NCBI GenBank assembly: GCA_004026145.2 | Contig: SWLE01000944.1 | Coordinates: 1 to 64,000, forward strand | Length of the DNA: 64,000 nt | Reading direction: 5' to 3' | Source of the DNA: Takifugu bimaculatus | Taxonomy: Eukaryota; Chordata; Actinopteri; Tetraodontiformes; Tetraodontidae | Part shown: positions 11,569 through 22,615 of the stretch, one piece after another | Position numbering within the stretch: the first letter of the stretch is position 1 | Layout: every line of letters begins with the position of its first letter | Notes under the pieces: model-generated | Database searches by the model: none | Seen by the model: only the letters and a program-made list of their open reading frames with translations | What the model was told of the DNA's origin: nothing | Position numbers and translations under genes: made by a program

Positions 11569-12356
11569 GCTGGTAAAACCCAGTGTAGATTAGATTTGTC
11601 TTGTTTTATTTTAGGCTGGCCACAAAACCGCCCAAACATTCAGACAAATCAAAAAAGGTTCTTCCTGTCTTTTAAAGATCAGAAGGAAAACTAGCAAACC
11701 CCAAAAAGAAAGCTGCTGCAGTGTGCCATGCCCCTTCTCTACTGAGAAAAGCCATCCCAAAAAAGAGAAAAGCCCAAGTGTGAAGTGAGCACCCTGTTAA
11801 ACCTTGGTACCGAAAGCCTGCAGTCATTCTCATCTGAGGTGGCTTCATTCCAGCCAGAAGCCCAAACCTGCCTCCCTCTTAAAGGGGCAGCAGGTCAGTC
11901 CAACCACAGAAACCTTCATGAAGATCTGAAGCTTTCAGCGTCCACAATTGTTGCACCTCACTTCCATTGGAGTCCAAATCAGAAGTCAACAAGTTGATTC
12001 TACACCGATTCTACACAATGCAACCATTTTAAAAAGGTTTCCATGCATAAGTTTTCACACATTTTTATATAAATCTTTTTGTTCATCACCTCCTTCTTTT
12101 GTAATGGTCATTAAAGAAAATGACCTTATTTGAGTTTTTCTCCTCACAAATATGACTTTCTATGAACGATGCAATAAATGCAGCTTGCAATCTAAGACAA
12201 TATGGAAGTATGTGTATATAACAGTAGTGGAAGTAGCTCATAAAATAATACATTTGCTCTTCTAATCGAATCTTTCTATGTTATTAAAGAAAAACCTGCT
12301 TTTAGTCAACAACATCTAAGACATCAACCAAAAATCCTAATTTTCTATAATCTAAT
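11041..12356 (+). repeat. LRR intron block, copy beta, with GT microsatellite
   Basis: Matches 17760-19045 and 57360-58610 closely. A GT run spans 11501-11566. The block stops at 12356, exactly where an LTR begins. The sequence that follows this point in the other copies (ataaaacag) is missing here, consistent with insertion and later truncation. Confidence 0.75.
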
Positions 12357-13108
12357 TGTTAGATCCATTATATTAAAGTTATCTCTTATTTGCTTTTACC
12401 TTGTTATATTCCTTATTCTTGTTATATTGTCTCTCATTACTTAATGTTTCTTATTATTTGCTAATGCTTAATGTTCGTGATGCTTGGTACGTCACCTCGA
12501 ACTTCTCTGGTCAAGGGCGACAGAAATGCGGCAGCTGTTGGAGAAGTGGCCTTGACTGGAGACAGAGCTGCGGGGCCTGACCCAGGAGCTGGGTTAGGGT
12601 CAGGGCCTGACCCAGGAGCTGGGTTAGGGTTAGGGCCTGACCCAGGAGCTGGGTTAGGGTTAGGGCCTGACCCAGGAGCTGGGTTAGGGTCAGGGCCTGA
12701 CCCAGGAGCTGGGTTAGGGTTAGGGCCTGACCCAGGAGCTGGGTTAGGGTCAGGGCCTGACCCAGGAGATGTTCTCTTAATCTGTCTGATATAGAAGAAT
12801 GTGCTGTTTGTGAGCTAAGCTAATCAAATCAGTGAAGGCCTACGTATAATCTCACCATTATGATTTACAGTCTCTTGCTTTGTTTGAGACCTGCTATCTT
12901 GTGTTTTCCCCCTCCCTTAGACACATTTGACTTCTGTAACTAGGGACCTCCTAATTTCAATAAAAGAAGGATGGCGGGAGGTGTGCGTCAGAACGTGTTG
13001 GAGATCTGGAACTGAGCACATCTCCCCGTTCTCCTTGCAAGTAAAATTCCAAACTGTTGTCTTTGCCTCATTTGTTTCTCTCGTGTTTCAGGTTGTTTGA
13101 ACCTAACA
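12357..13108 (+). mobile_element. Endogenous retrovirus 5' LTR
   Basis: The segment starts TGTTAG and ends CTAACA, a 6-bp inverted terminal repeat with the TG...CA ends typical of LTRs. An AATAAA signal lies at 12959-12964. A primer-binding site starts three bases after its 3' end. It interrupts a block that is uninterrupted in three other copies. The U3 half contains a 30-bp minisatellite. No matching 3' LTR is present in the window. Confidence 0.75.
12572..12770 (+). repeat. 30-bp minisatellite within the LTR
   Basis: About 6.6 copies of a 30-bp unit (cctgacccaggagctgggtt followed by agggt plus aggg). Units alternate between gggtcaggg and gggttaggg, so some junctions read TTAGGGTTAGGG, a short telomere-like string. 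An open frame across it (12471-12794) is a by-product of a period divisible by three. Confidence 0.85.
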
Positions 13109-13111
13109 TTT

Positions 13112-13128
13112 TGGTCCTTCGAGCCGGA
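13112..13128 (+). other. Retroviral primer-binding site, tRNA-Tyr type
   Basis: The 17 bases starting TGG are complementary to the 3' end of eukaryotic tRNA-Tyr as I recall it (…CCGGCTCGAAGGACCA). Position immediately downstream of the LTR fits a reverse-transcription priming site. Confidence 0.7.
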
Positions 13129-13853
13129 TTCCAACACACCTGAAGGGTCCAGTGGGTGAGGCTGAACCTCAGGAAAGACCGTGGCCACGGCAGGCCGCCT
13201 CATAGCCACCTATGATACCCTTTCCGGGACTGGGCTTCAGCTCACTGATTGGACCCTGACGGTTGACGGAATTCCAGGAGGAAAGGCAACAGTGGTGAGC
13301 ATGTCTTGAATTCAAAAGTGTGTGTGTGATGATGATTGTCGGGGACTTAATGTAAAAATTGCGATAGACACTAAGGCAGTGTTTTGGGAGAGAGGAACCC
13401 GAAAGTCCTCTGTAAGACGCAATGAGAAACAAACCCTGTGAATACTAGTCAATGGCAGGTAAACAAGAGTACTAAGGGCAGTACCAAGGCAGGGCGAGGG
13501 AGTCCTGGCCACGTGAAAAAGAAATTAAGTCACGACAAATCATCCAAAAGAGTGATTGTGAGTGTGAAAGGATTGTTAAATACCACTAGGTATTTTCAAT
13601 CATACCAAAGCAGTGGGACAGGAAGTGATGAGGCCCTGGCGGATGCAGAGGCAAGACTCTCCACTCCAAAGAGTTGAAGTGAGAAGTACCACAACGGTTT
13701 GATTAATTATCACCCCACTGAGATCAACATCCCAGTTTTAGGTCACCCTATGTGCAAGACTGGACCAAATTCTTAATAAAAAAACAAAGACAAAAAAAAC
13801 CCCCAAAACAAAAAACCCCCCGGTAAATTAGGATAAGGTTAACCCATAAACCC
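13129..13853 (+). mobile_element. Retroviral leader, truncated internal region
   Basis: Unique sequence follows the primer site and ends in an A/C-rich tract near 13780-13853, where it joins another copy of the LRR intron block. I identified no gag, protease, pol or env motif. The element is therefore a 5' LTR plus leader only and cannot be active by itself. Confidence 0.55.
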
Positions 13854-14150
13854 ACAAACGTCTCCTCCTTCAAACTCTGCAGGAGTCCGGGTCTAAATAA
13901 TCCGCGTCTTTCACTCAGTCATTCAGTGTTTTTGGCTCTGTTTAAAGCTCAAAATGAACCCACGAACATAAAACTTTAAATCTTGATGTAACTTTTCAAA
14001 TGTTTCAGACAGATTAAATGTCACATATCACTTATTTCACTGATGTTTTTCTTTTACCGTCGTCTAGTTCATCTCAGCTGTCAGTGTGTGTGTGTGTGTG
14101 TGAGTGTGTGTGTGTGAGTGTGTGTGTGTAGGCTGGTAAAACCCAATGTT
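13854..14150 (+). repeat. Fragment of LRR intron block with GT repeat
   Basis: Matches 11274-11578 (aaacgtctcctccttcaaac to aggctggtaaaaccca), including an interrupted GT run at about 14086-14128. It ends at the boundary with the SSR1-derived segment. Confidence 0.7.
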
Positions 14151-15305
14151 GAGACCGATTGGACCGGGTCCACGTCGACAGTTCTCAAGGACAAAAACTC
14201 GACACAACTACAGCAAATCCGATTTTATTTCCTGCACATTTAAAAGCAGCTAAAAGTACAAGCTTCTATCTGTGACAGCCCATCATTCTGGAAATCAGCT
14301 CCCTGTCGATGGTGGAGTGGTTCCTTCAGGCGTGAGCTGCGTTTTTGAACCGAACCCTCAGAACCTTCGGTTCCGGTCCAAAGACACAGGTCAGCGAGCC
14401 TGAACCCTGCTGGTCAAAGTATTGCAGTGCACAAGGACCCCCCGGTAACCCGGCGAAACCCGTCACTGCAATAAATTAACGTGTTTCGTCTTCAGACTTC
14501 CTCAGTATCGACACCAGTGCATCGGCCAGTTTTTACAATCAACAAACAAACAAACAAACAAAAACAGAGCCCCACAGCTGAGTAGATGGGTTCTTTCTGT
14601 AAAGAAAAGCTGACTGAGGAGAGAAACCAGAAGTAAACACACGAGAGTAGAAAACAGGCACGAGCTCAGGGACAGAGTGGCGGAGCCTGGTTATAGATTA
14701 CCAGGTTACCGCCGTGCTAATCAGATGATGTCGTCTCAGCACGAGTCCGAAGTTCACTATTCAGGCTGCGGTCTGACAAATTTGGCGCGTGTCAATCAAA
14801 CAGGTTCTTGCTTTTAGTTCTAAGCTTCTGAGCAGGACTTTAGACTCTGGGTTTGAGAAGGCTGCGCAGGAGACTCCAGAACCATCAGGTTTGTTGAACG
14901 TGAACAGCAAACCTGGCAACCGAGCGATTGTTAAACCCAGGTCGGTCACACAAAAGGCCTCAATCACCCAGACCCGTCCCACAAAGATGACATCAGCAGC
15001 TCTTTCGGTAGCAAATCCATTCTAAAAGAAAAACAATCCCATAGAAAATGTCCTCATGTGCCTGTAACATGTATCACTTCCCCCCCTCCTGCGACAGCTT
15101 CAGAGCGTGTGTGTGTGTCTGCGCATGTGTGTGTGTGTCTGCGTGTGTGTGTGTGACAGTTTTTAAGATGAAAATAGAAAACCAGCCATTGCTGTGCTTG
15201 GCACTGGTTAAAGTTCCTCAGAGGATGCTCAGTGTGGCCTCCTTCCTCCTCTTCTTCCTCCTCTTTCTTCTTCTTCGTCACAGAAAGGTGTGTGAAGATT
15301 GCCCG
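14151..15305 (-). other. ssr1: SSR1 3'UTR segment
   Basis: It lies directly downstream, on the minus strand, of the SSR1 stop codon. A minus-strand AATAAA signal sits at 14224-14229, about 1.08 kb after the stop, giving a plausible 3'UTR. GT-rich runs occur at 15106-15155. Open frames at 14761-15025 have no recognisable domain. Confidence 0.6.
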
Positions 15306-15373
15306 TCACTCATCTGAGCCAGCGGAGCGTTTCTGACTCCTCTTGCGAGGAGATCTTTTGGGAGAAGCCTTGT
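15306..15373 (-). CDS. ssr1: SSR1 fragment, terminal coding exon
   Basis: The minus strand reads (N)KASPKRSPRKRSQKRSAGSDE then TGA, the basic cytosolic tail of the translocon-associated protein alpha subunit. Length is 68 nt, starting in phase 1 after an acceptor ttttcag, matching the single base left by the upstream exon. Confidence 0.9.
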
Positions 15374-15553
15374 CTGAAAAGGAGACACCATTCGGTTGTT
15401 TTGAGTTGTTCTTCAGTTTGGGGTTAAAGTTCAAAATCTGCTCTAAATATAGAGAAGCGCTCAGATCAGAACACAGACAGAGCTACGGTAAGTGGATCAA
15501 CCAAAGACAGGCGACACGGAACATCAGCAGGGTGGAAGGTTAACAGAGCAGAG

Positions 15554-15591
<38 letters not shown>

Positions 15592-15965
15592 ACCTCACCT
15601 CTGCGACTCTGCACTGAAGACAGGGAAACATGACAGCGAGGAAGGCGGAGAGAGAAGAAGAGAAGAAGTGAGTGTTCATGCACAGTGACGGTTTAAGGAG
15701 CAGCAGCTCTGCTTCATCAACGATCCATCACGTCTGAGCTCAGAACCTGTTCCACCGTCCACACTTCACTCAGCCCGACGGCGCTTTCAAAGGTTCCTAG
15801 AACCCAAATTCGTGTGCGTTTGTTCAGAGACGGAGCCACCTCTGCCCCAGAACACCAACAGAACCGGAGCTAAACTGAAGACGTGTGGCGTGGCGGGACG
15901 ACAGCGCGGGACACACGAGCGGACGTGACCACAGAGAAGGTGCACGAGAGCAGCGTCACACTTAC
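15374..15965 (-). other. ssr1: SSR1 intron with CA microsatellite
   Basis: Canonical donor gtaagt and acceptor ttttcag on the minus strand. A CA/GT run spans about 15556-15589. Retention of this intron shows the fragment arose by DNA duplication and not from an mRNA copy. Confidence 0.7.
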
Positions 15966-16059
15966 TGATCTGGTTGAGTGTTTCCTGAGGGATCCAGCTG
16001 AGGTCCACGCCGTTGTGGCTGGAGGTTCCCATTTCCACCTTTGGAGCCGGGCGCCGTCT
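15966..16059 (-). CDS. ssr1: SSR1 fragment, cytosolic exon
   Basis: A 94-nt exon encoding RRRPAPKVEMGTSSHNGVDL then SWIPQETLNQI, the conserved juxtamembrane cytosolic segment of SSR1. Acceptor ctgcag and donor gtaagt are intact on the minus strand. Confidence 0.92.
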
Positions 16060-16154
16060 CTGCAGGGGAAACGCCGCCGCAAATTAGTTTAGAGTCCTCT
16101 CGAGTCAACATGGTCAGTTGATAATTAAAAAACAATCTACACAGGTTTTTCTAC

Positions 16155-16233
16155 CTTTCTGGACTCCAGCAGCTGATGAAGACCGATGATGACGAGCAGG
16201 CCGAGACCCGACAGGAAGACGTACATGAAGATG
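16155..16233 (-). CDS. ssr1: SSR1 fragment, transmembrane exon
   Basis: A 79-nt exon encoding IFMYVFLSGLGLLVIIGLHQ then LLESRK. This is the single membrane-spanning helix that anchors TRAP-alpha in the ER membrane beside the Sec61 translocon. The frame continues exactly from the exon at 16315. Confidence 0.92.
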
Positions 16234-16314
16234 CTGGGGAGGAGAAACGGGCGGCACAATCAGGGCGACAGCAGCCAAAGAGAAGCAAGAAGGCTCAAAA
16301 GCAGACACACGTAC

Positions 16315-16391
16315 GTCTCTCCATCCAAGCCGTCTTCCCTCTCTGTGATGGTCACCGTCTGGTTGAAAACTGCATCCTGGAAAATGTTTCC
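16315..16391 (-). CDS. ssr1: SSR1 fragment, luminal exon
   Basis: A 77-nt exon encoding GNIFQDAVFNQTVTITERED then GLDGET, the end of the ER-luminal domain, with an N-glycosylation motif NQT. Acceptor gtccag and donor gtacgt are present on the minus strand. Confidence 0.92.
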
Positions 16392-16551
16392 CTGGACAAA
16401 AAGAAAACTAAATCAGGTCCAAACTCTCCTGAAACCAACTTTCTCCTAACAAAGGAGACAAAGTTGTGAGAGGCAGAGTTTTACACAGATTTATTACCAA
16501 TTCTGCTCAATTCGATGAACTGAGACTCATTTCCGACACACGTGCACTTAC

Positions 16552-16698
16552 ACTGTTGTCCTTGTAGTTGAGGTTGATAACGAGTCCGAACGGCCGCCCC
16601 CCCATCGGCTCTGCAGGGATAAACGAGTACTCAAAGGTGGCCTGACGTGCAGGAGGAACTATGGTGCCGAGCTGAAGAGCAGTGAAGTTTTGGATGTA
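16552..16698 (-). CDS. ssr1: SSR1 fragment, 5'-most exon, truncated
   Basis: Encodes YIQNFTALQLGTIVPPARQA then TFEYSFIPAEPMGGRPFG and VINLNYKDNS of the luminal domain. Homology stops at about 16698 with no acceptor site, so the exon is cut by a rearrangement breakpoint and the signal peptide and acidic N-terminal half of SSR1 are missing. About 32 bp later on the plus strand an NLR LRR exon begins. The five exons together encode 154 residues with an intact frame and stop, so the truncation looks recent. Expression as a protein is unlikely without a start, but an antisense transcript through the NLR intron is possible. Confidence 0.9.
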
Positions 16699-16729
16699 AC
16701 GTGTTAAGGAAAATGTTACCTTTATTCAG

Positions 16730-16903
16730 GTTGTCACGCTGCAGTTTATCAGAGACCAGCTGTGACTCTCTGGCCTCGGCGCTGAGGTCCAATCCCTCCC
16801 ATCTGAGAGAACTGGACCTGGGTCTTAACCACCTGAAGGATCCAGGAGTGAAGCGGCTCTGTGGTTTTCTCCAGGATCCTCTCTGTAAGCTGGAGACTCT
16901 CAG
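16730..16903 (+). CDS. Gene 1 LRR exon 5
   Basis: A 174-nt phase 2-2 exon: LSRCSLSETSCDSLASAL, LRELDLGLNHLKDPGVKRL, LQDPLCKLETLR. Acceptor ttattcag lies only about 30 bp from the SSR1 breakpoint, so its branch-point region is the remnant of the original NLR intron. Confidence 0.9.
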
Positions 16904-17094
16904 GTGAGTCCATTGATTCTGTTTTGACCACAAACATTGTGTTTCATCTGTGGATTTCTAATCCACCTGTCGACGTCCAAGCTCATGATATAGTTTAATG
17001 TGGATCATCCAATGTTTTCCAACCTTCTCCCTCATTCTCTTGGTGGGCCGTATCACTTCTGCCTATAATTTATTTGTTTCACTTTCCTTTTTAG

Positions 17095-17268
17095 TTTGAG
17101 CAGCTGCAGTTTATCAGAGATCAGCTGTGATCCTCTGGCCTCAGCGCTGAGGTCCAATCCCTCCCATCTGAGGGTTCTGGAGCTGAGCTACAACAGTCTT
17201 CAGGACTCAGGGGTGAAGCTGCTCTGTGGTTTTCTCCAGGATCCTCTCTGTGAGCTGGAGACGCTCAG
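17095..17268 (+). CDS. Gene 1 LRR exon 6
   Basis: A 174-nt phase 2-2 exon: LSSCSLSEISCDPLASAL, LRVLELSYNSLQDSGVKLL, LQDPLCELETLR. Acceptor tttttag, donor gtcagc. Confidence 0.9.
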
Positions 17269-17347
17269 GTCAGCTCATCTTCTCTGAAAATACCACACGT
17301 TGTGGGTGATGTCTTGATAAAAACAGATTTGAATTGGAATCATTCAG

Positions 17348-17521
17348 ATTGTGGCGCTGCAGCTTATCAGAGATCAGCTGTGACTCTCTGGCCTCGGCGC
17401 TGAAGTCCAACCCCTCCCATCTGAGGGTTCTGGAGCTGAGAGACAACAAGCTGCAGGATCCAGGATTGAAGCTGCTGTCTGATCTTGTAAAAAGTCCAAC
17501 GTGTAAACTGGAGACTCTCAG
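17348..17521 (+). CDS. Gene 1 LRR exon 7
   Basis: A 174-nt phase 2-2 exon: LWRCSLSEISCDSLASAL, LRVLELRDNKLQDPGLKLL, then LVKSPTCKLETLR. Its last 40 bases survive in gene 2 at 57081-57120, which shows gene 2 once had the same exon. Confidence 0.9.
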
Positions 17522-18177
17522 GTCAGCACGTGATGGAAGGTCCATGATTGAGTAATTTACTTTAACAGACAGTTCTTTGGCTTCATATAATCAAATAAGG
17601 GAAAATGGACCTGCAGGGGTCTGAATTTGGGCTGATTCTGCCTGGTGGGATTGAGAGAACAGTAGACCAGCTAGATGAACTTTAGCTGCTCTGATACAGA
17701 ACATCACACATCTGTACAGAGGCCACATTTCCACTACAAGCCAACTCATTTTTGGACTGTTTGTTCTGCAGTGTCAAGGATAAAATGGCTGTCGAGCATG
17801 TTGACACTCCGGGACTGTTAAACAAGAACTTGTTCCACTTCTGGAGCAGATGGGACTCAAGTCCTCTTTTAAAATTGAGTTTTTCTTCTTCAGATGGAAA
17901 GCTGTGTGAAGATGGAGATGGTGCTGACCAGAGATTAACCTGGGACACGTCACAAACGTCTCCTCCTTCAAACTCCGCAGGAGTCCGGGTCTAAATAATC
18001 CGCATCTTTCACTCAGTTATTCAGTGTTTTTGGCTCTGTTTAAAGCTCAAAATGAACCCACGAACATAAAACTTTAAATCTTGATGTAACTTTTCAAATG
18101 TTTCAGACAGATCAGCCATTTAATGTCAGATATCACTTATTTCACTGATGTTTTCCTCTTTTACCATCGTCAGCTGT

Positions 18178-18249
<72 letters not shown>

Positions 18250-19774
18250 GCTGGTAAAACCCAGTGTAGATTAGATTTGTCTTGTTTTATTTTAGGCTGG
18301 CCACAAAACCGCCCAAACATTCAGACAAATCAAAAATGGTTCTTCCTGTCTTTTAAAGATCAGAAGGAAAACTAGAAAACCCAAAAAGAAAGCTGCTGCA
18401 GTGTGCCATGCCCCTTCTCTCCTGAGAAAAGCCATCCCAAAAAAGAGAAAAGCCCAAGTGTGAAGTGAGCACCCTGTGAAACCTTGGTACTGAAAGCCTG
18501 CAGTCATTCTCATCTTAGGTGGCTTCATTCCAGCCAGAAGCCCAAACCTGCCTCCCTCTTAAAGGGGCAGCAGGTCAGTCCAACCACAGAAACCTTCATG
18601 AAGATCTGAAGCTTTCAGCATCCACAATTGTTGCACCTCACTTCCATTGGAGTCCAAATCAGAAGTCAACAAGTTGATTCTTCACCGATTCTACACAATG
18701 CAACCATTTAAAAAAGGTTTCCATGCATAAGTTTTCACACATTTTTATATAAATCTGTTTGTTCATCGCCTCCTTCTTTTGTAATGATCATGAAAGAAAA
18801 TGACCTTATTTGAGTTTTTCTCCTCACAAATATGACTTTCTATGAACGATGCAATAAATGCAGCTTGCAATCTAAGACAATATGGAAGTATGTGTATATA
18901 ATAGTAGTGGAAGTAGCTCATGAAATAATACATTTGCTCTTCTAATGGAATCTTTCTATGTTATTAAAGAAAAACCTGCTCTTAGTCAACAACATCTAAG
19001 ACATCAACCAAAAATCCTAATTTTCTATAATCTAATATAAAACAGGAGAGAAGACTCTTTCTGCAGAGACACTGGTGGCAGGAATGCAGAAGTATCACCT
19101 GCTCAACTTGGAAGGTGGAGCAGAAACCACCAGCTGAGAAGGTCCTCAGCGAGAGGAAGTGGTGGAGAACCATGAAACTTGCTAAGCTCCACCTCAGCTC
19201 CAGAGACGGGCTGAGCTGGAGCTGTGGCACCAGGTATCGCCCAGAAGAGCCTCCAACAAACAAGCTCTTCTCTTGGGAGGAGAGGGCTTTGAATCTCAGC
19301 TCAGTGTGCTTGTCTCTAGTAGGTGGCAGCTGCACCTTTTCCTGAGGTCCTTGTTGATGCCCTGAGGGGAATTGATGCTCCTGCAATGTTTTCTGGCAGC
19401 ATTGAGCTTGCAGTGGGGCAATCAAACACACTGTGGGGGGGCTCTCTTTCCTTCTCTCATCTGGAGAACAAGTGACACCAGCTGCCAATCACTGTTGGAG
19501 AAATGTGCAGTCAGGGGAACGATGCGTCCAGACTATAGCCCCCCTTCCAGCATCCAGCAGTGTCTAAAACCTTTGATTTGGTTTCACCAGAGAGTGTAGG
19601 GATTGCAGGGTCGCTGCAGCATCGCCCACAAGCTGTCAGGAGTGGGTCGCTTTGTCCCAACTCCTGACAAGAGTTGAGTGCTATTGAGAAATGTGGTCTC
19701 ACAAACTTGGAAGGAATTTTGACCTACACACACTTTACATACGGTGTAGATCTTGTCTCAAAATAATTGTTTAG
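17522..19774 (+). repeat. LRR intron block, copy gamma, with GT microsatellite
   Basis: Intron between LRR exons 7 and 8. A GT run spans 18180-18247. It is nearly collinear with 57121-59459 in gene 2 and partly with 8361-9985 and 11041-12356. Short open frames in it are shared between copies but contain no known domain. Confidence 0.8.
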
Positions 19775-19955
19775 ACTAAGAGGCTGCAGTTTATCAGAGA
19801 TCAGCTGTGACTCTCTGGCCTCGGCGCTGAGGTCCAATCCCTCCCATCTCAGAGAACTGGACCTGAGTTGGAACCAGCTGCAGGATTCAGGAGTGAAGCT
19901 GCTGTCTGATCTCGTAGAGAATCCACACTATGGGCTGGAGACATTGAGTCAGTAG
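19775..19955 (+). CDS. Gene 1 terminal LRR exon and stop
   Basis: Encodes LRGCSLSEISCDSLASAL, LRELDLSWNQLQDSGVKLL and LVENPHYGLETLSQ, then TAG. The protein ends directly after the last LRR. There is no C-terminal B30.2 domain, which many fish NLRs carry. The phase 2 start matches the previous exon. Confidence 0.9.
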
Positions 19956-22500
19956 CTGGTTGAAGCCAGTCAACTCCCGCTCATCTGCTGCATCACTCAC
20001 TGACCACTGGTGAAGAGCATCTGTGGAAACATCTGCCGTCTACTCCGTCCATAGATGAAGAATTCAGTTTTTAAAAAGCGGTGGTGGACTTTCAGGAGAT
20101 CAGTCGATGGTCAACAAAGCAGAAGCAGCTTCGCCTTGAAGTTAAATTAGTTCCTGGTGTCACACAATGCATCTTTATAAAGTTCTAAATGGCTCCTCGG
20201 CCACTCTTATAAGCATGGAAACATTCTCTTAATTGTCTCTTCAAATGTCTGTATTATACGTTACTATTTTACATCATGCCTTCAGAATCTTTAGGGTTTA
20301 GTATTTACTGTCTCTGTGACATGGAGCATTGGAATATTTCAGCTGCAGCCAGCAAAAACCCATCAGAATGACGGCTATCGGTGGGAACCACAGGTCATTT
20401 GACTTTAGTCACTCTGTTCAATGTTATATGATTTATTGCAATCGAATAAAAACAAATAATAAATGTGGGAAATAGGAAATAAAAAGAAGCAAAATAACCA
20501 AATAAATCTCCCATGAATAGTGTAAATTTTAAGATGAGAACCTGCTGCACTGTGCCGTGCCCCTTCTCTATTGAGAAAAGCCCAAGTGTGTCCTTCAGTC
20601 ACCTCAGACATTCAGCCAGCTTTTAATACCTTTGTTCAAGCCCAGAACGCCCTGGATTATTCCCACTGAAGATGGAAAAGCAGGTGGAAAACATGAGTTA
20701 TTGTTAACTGTACTGGTGTATGACTATAGCGCATTATTGGACGACTATAAACTTGTTGTTTGTTGTTTTTCTTTCTTTGTGGAGATTAACACCTTAAAAA
20801 TAAATTGCACTGGTTCAGCAGTTGATCTTGTTTTCTTATTTGACCTGTACGACACAATTTCACAACGCTAAATATACATTTTTACAGAATAGTTTTATCC
20901 TTCTGATTACCAGCACCAGCTATTCAAAATATATAATGTAGTGCGTTTTAAAATGAACTGAATGATGTCTGCCTTGTCTCTCCTCTACCTGTCCTCCCCC
21001 TTCTCCTCCTCTCTCCCTACCCACCCCCCCATCAGCAGGAGGGTCCCCCCCCCCATATGAGCCTGGTCCTGCTCAAGGTTTCTTCCTGTTAAAGGGGAGA
21101 TTTGATTTTCCTGTTGATTGTTAGGGATCAGGCCCTGGGATTCTGCATAGCACCAAGTTTGACTACAACAGACATTACAAATTGTTGGATTGCAATACCT
21201 CTCGTGTGTCACTGCCAATCCGCGTGTTCTTTAAATGAAGACTTCAAGTAAACAAATGCCAATTTCAAAATGTATTTAGCACATAGAATCAATTCAAGAT
21301 ACAAATATTCCAGACCTCTGGGCCAGTTCATAACCCTACCAACAACAGAGTCAATTGTCAGGGCATGAAGTCTGACAACCTAACTAACCCTTGACCCAGT
21401 CTTTTATAGAAACACATGTGTAAATTATTGATGCTAATTCAGTCCAATCCAGTCCTTCTTCTTGGGTGACCTCATCTTCTTCTTCCAGCCTCCTTTGGTG
21501 TTGGTGCGGTCCTTCTTCTCCATTATCTTCCCCAGATGTCCAGGTCCGAGGTCATATTCCTGCCAAGGAACTTATCAACACCAGTAAACTATGCTGTCAC
21601 GTTTTACGATGGGGGTCTACCACTTTCCGTCTGACTGTCTCCTCCTGGCCCCAACCGTCCAAACAACATTCATGTCAAGGAAGGGTCAACTGACTTGCTT
21701 ATGTTTATTCCTACTAAAGATTATATACTATCCCTAACTTCTAAACTAACTGTAACAGAAAACAAAAACATTTAGTATAACACATGCTAACAAGATAAAA
21801 GATGCTAACAAGATATAATAATTCTCTTCAAAACAGAGATGATTTGATTTGATATGAAATAAAAGAACTGTGCCTGAAAATGAAGCAGAAGCAATAAAAA
21901 CCCAACAGCAGCGAAGCTTTCAAAGAATCTCAGATATTGATGAAACATTCTGGAAATCATGATGGAGAGATATTTTTCTCATGGCTCAAATTCCACAGCT
22001 ATTAAGTGATGAAATGGATTTAATGGTGATATTCTGGAGTCCACAATTTCAGGTGAAGTTACACTGGGGAACAATTTGAAAATATCCTGTTGAGGTTTTT
22101 ATTTTAAATTATTCTGATTAAAAATAAAATTGGCACGCTGATTCCAAAATTACAGTCATTTTCTCCCCAGCCCGTCAAGTTTTGAAAGCTTCTCCTCCAG
22201 ATCAGCAAATTTCCCCTAATGAGCTGGAGTCAGACTGGCCAGCTGATGACAACTGGATCAGCTCCGTTGGTGCCGTCACCATTAAGAGGTGTGTGCAGCC
22301 CCCAAAAGGTCAGTACTGTCAATATCCTATAGGGACACTTTGAACCAGAGGGGATCCTATAGATCAAAAAGTTGACCCAGTTTGATTCCGCACCCAAAAA
22401 CGAACATCTGTCAGACGAACTCCAGTTGTTTCCCAGTATTTCAGTTAAAACGTGGACCAAATTGTTCTGAAGAGAGGCGCTTGTGCCGGATATGACGCGT
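19956..22500 (+). other. 3'UTR and intergenic region after gene 1
   Basis: AATAAA signals at 20445-20450 and 20799-20804 could end the gene 1 transcript. About 20960-21235 (cctgtcctccccc to gcctggtcctgctcaagg) resembles a dispersed repeat common in teleost genomes. It is unnamed here. The rest is AT-rich with no recognised gene. The whole region recurs at 59641-62180. Confidence 0.55.
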
Positions 22501-22504
22501 CAAA

Positions 22505-22560
22505 ACACAAACACGTGACGTGTAGAGGAAGAAGAAGGGAAAGTGAAAGGAAAGTTCTCA
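22505..22560 (+). promoter_or_regulatory. Gene 2 promoter with ISRE, E-box and CRE-like site
   Basis: GAAAGTGAAAGG at 22539-22550 fits the interferon-stimulated response element consensus GAAANNGAAA. CACGTG at 22512-22517 overlaps TGACGT at 22516-22521. The cluster lies just upstream of a presumed 5'UTR exon and is kept in the gene 3 copy, suggesting interferon or IRF control. Confidence 0.65.
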
Positions 22561-22615
22561 ACTTCGGGCTCCATCTTGAGTGACCGAGCGCTGATGGAAA
22601 ACCTCTAATATTCAG
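22561..22615 (+). other. Gene 2 5'UTR exon with upstream ORF
   Basis: Ends attcag before gtagca. It carries a four-codon upstream ORF (ATG at 22594, Met-Glu-Asn-Leu, TAA at 22606-22608), conserved at 62268-62282. The transcription start is inferred from position relative to the ISRE, so the exon start is approximate. Confidence 0.5.

Noticed and set aside
12601..12760. Telomere-like TTAGGG strings
   Set aside because: They are only part of the 30-bp minisatellite unit. There is no uninterrupted telomeric run.
12471..12794. 107-codon frame with PDPGAGLG repeats
   Set aside because: It is created by a 30-bp minisatellite inside an LTR. Period divisible by three keeps it open by chance.
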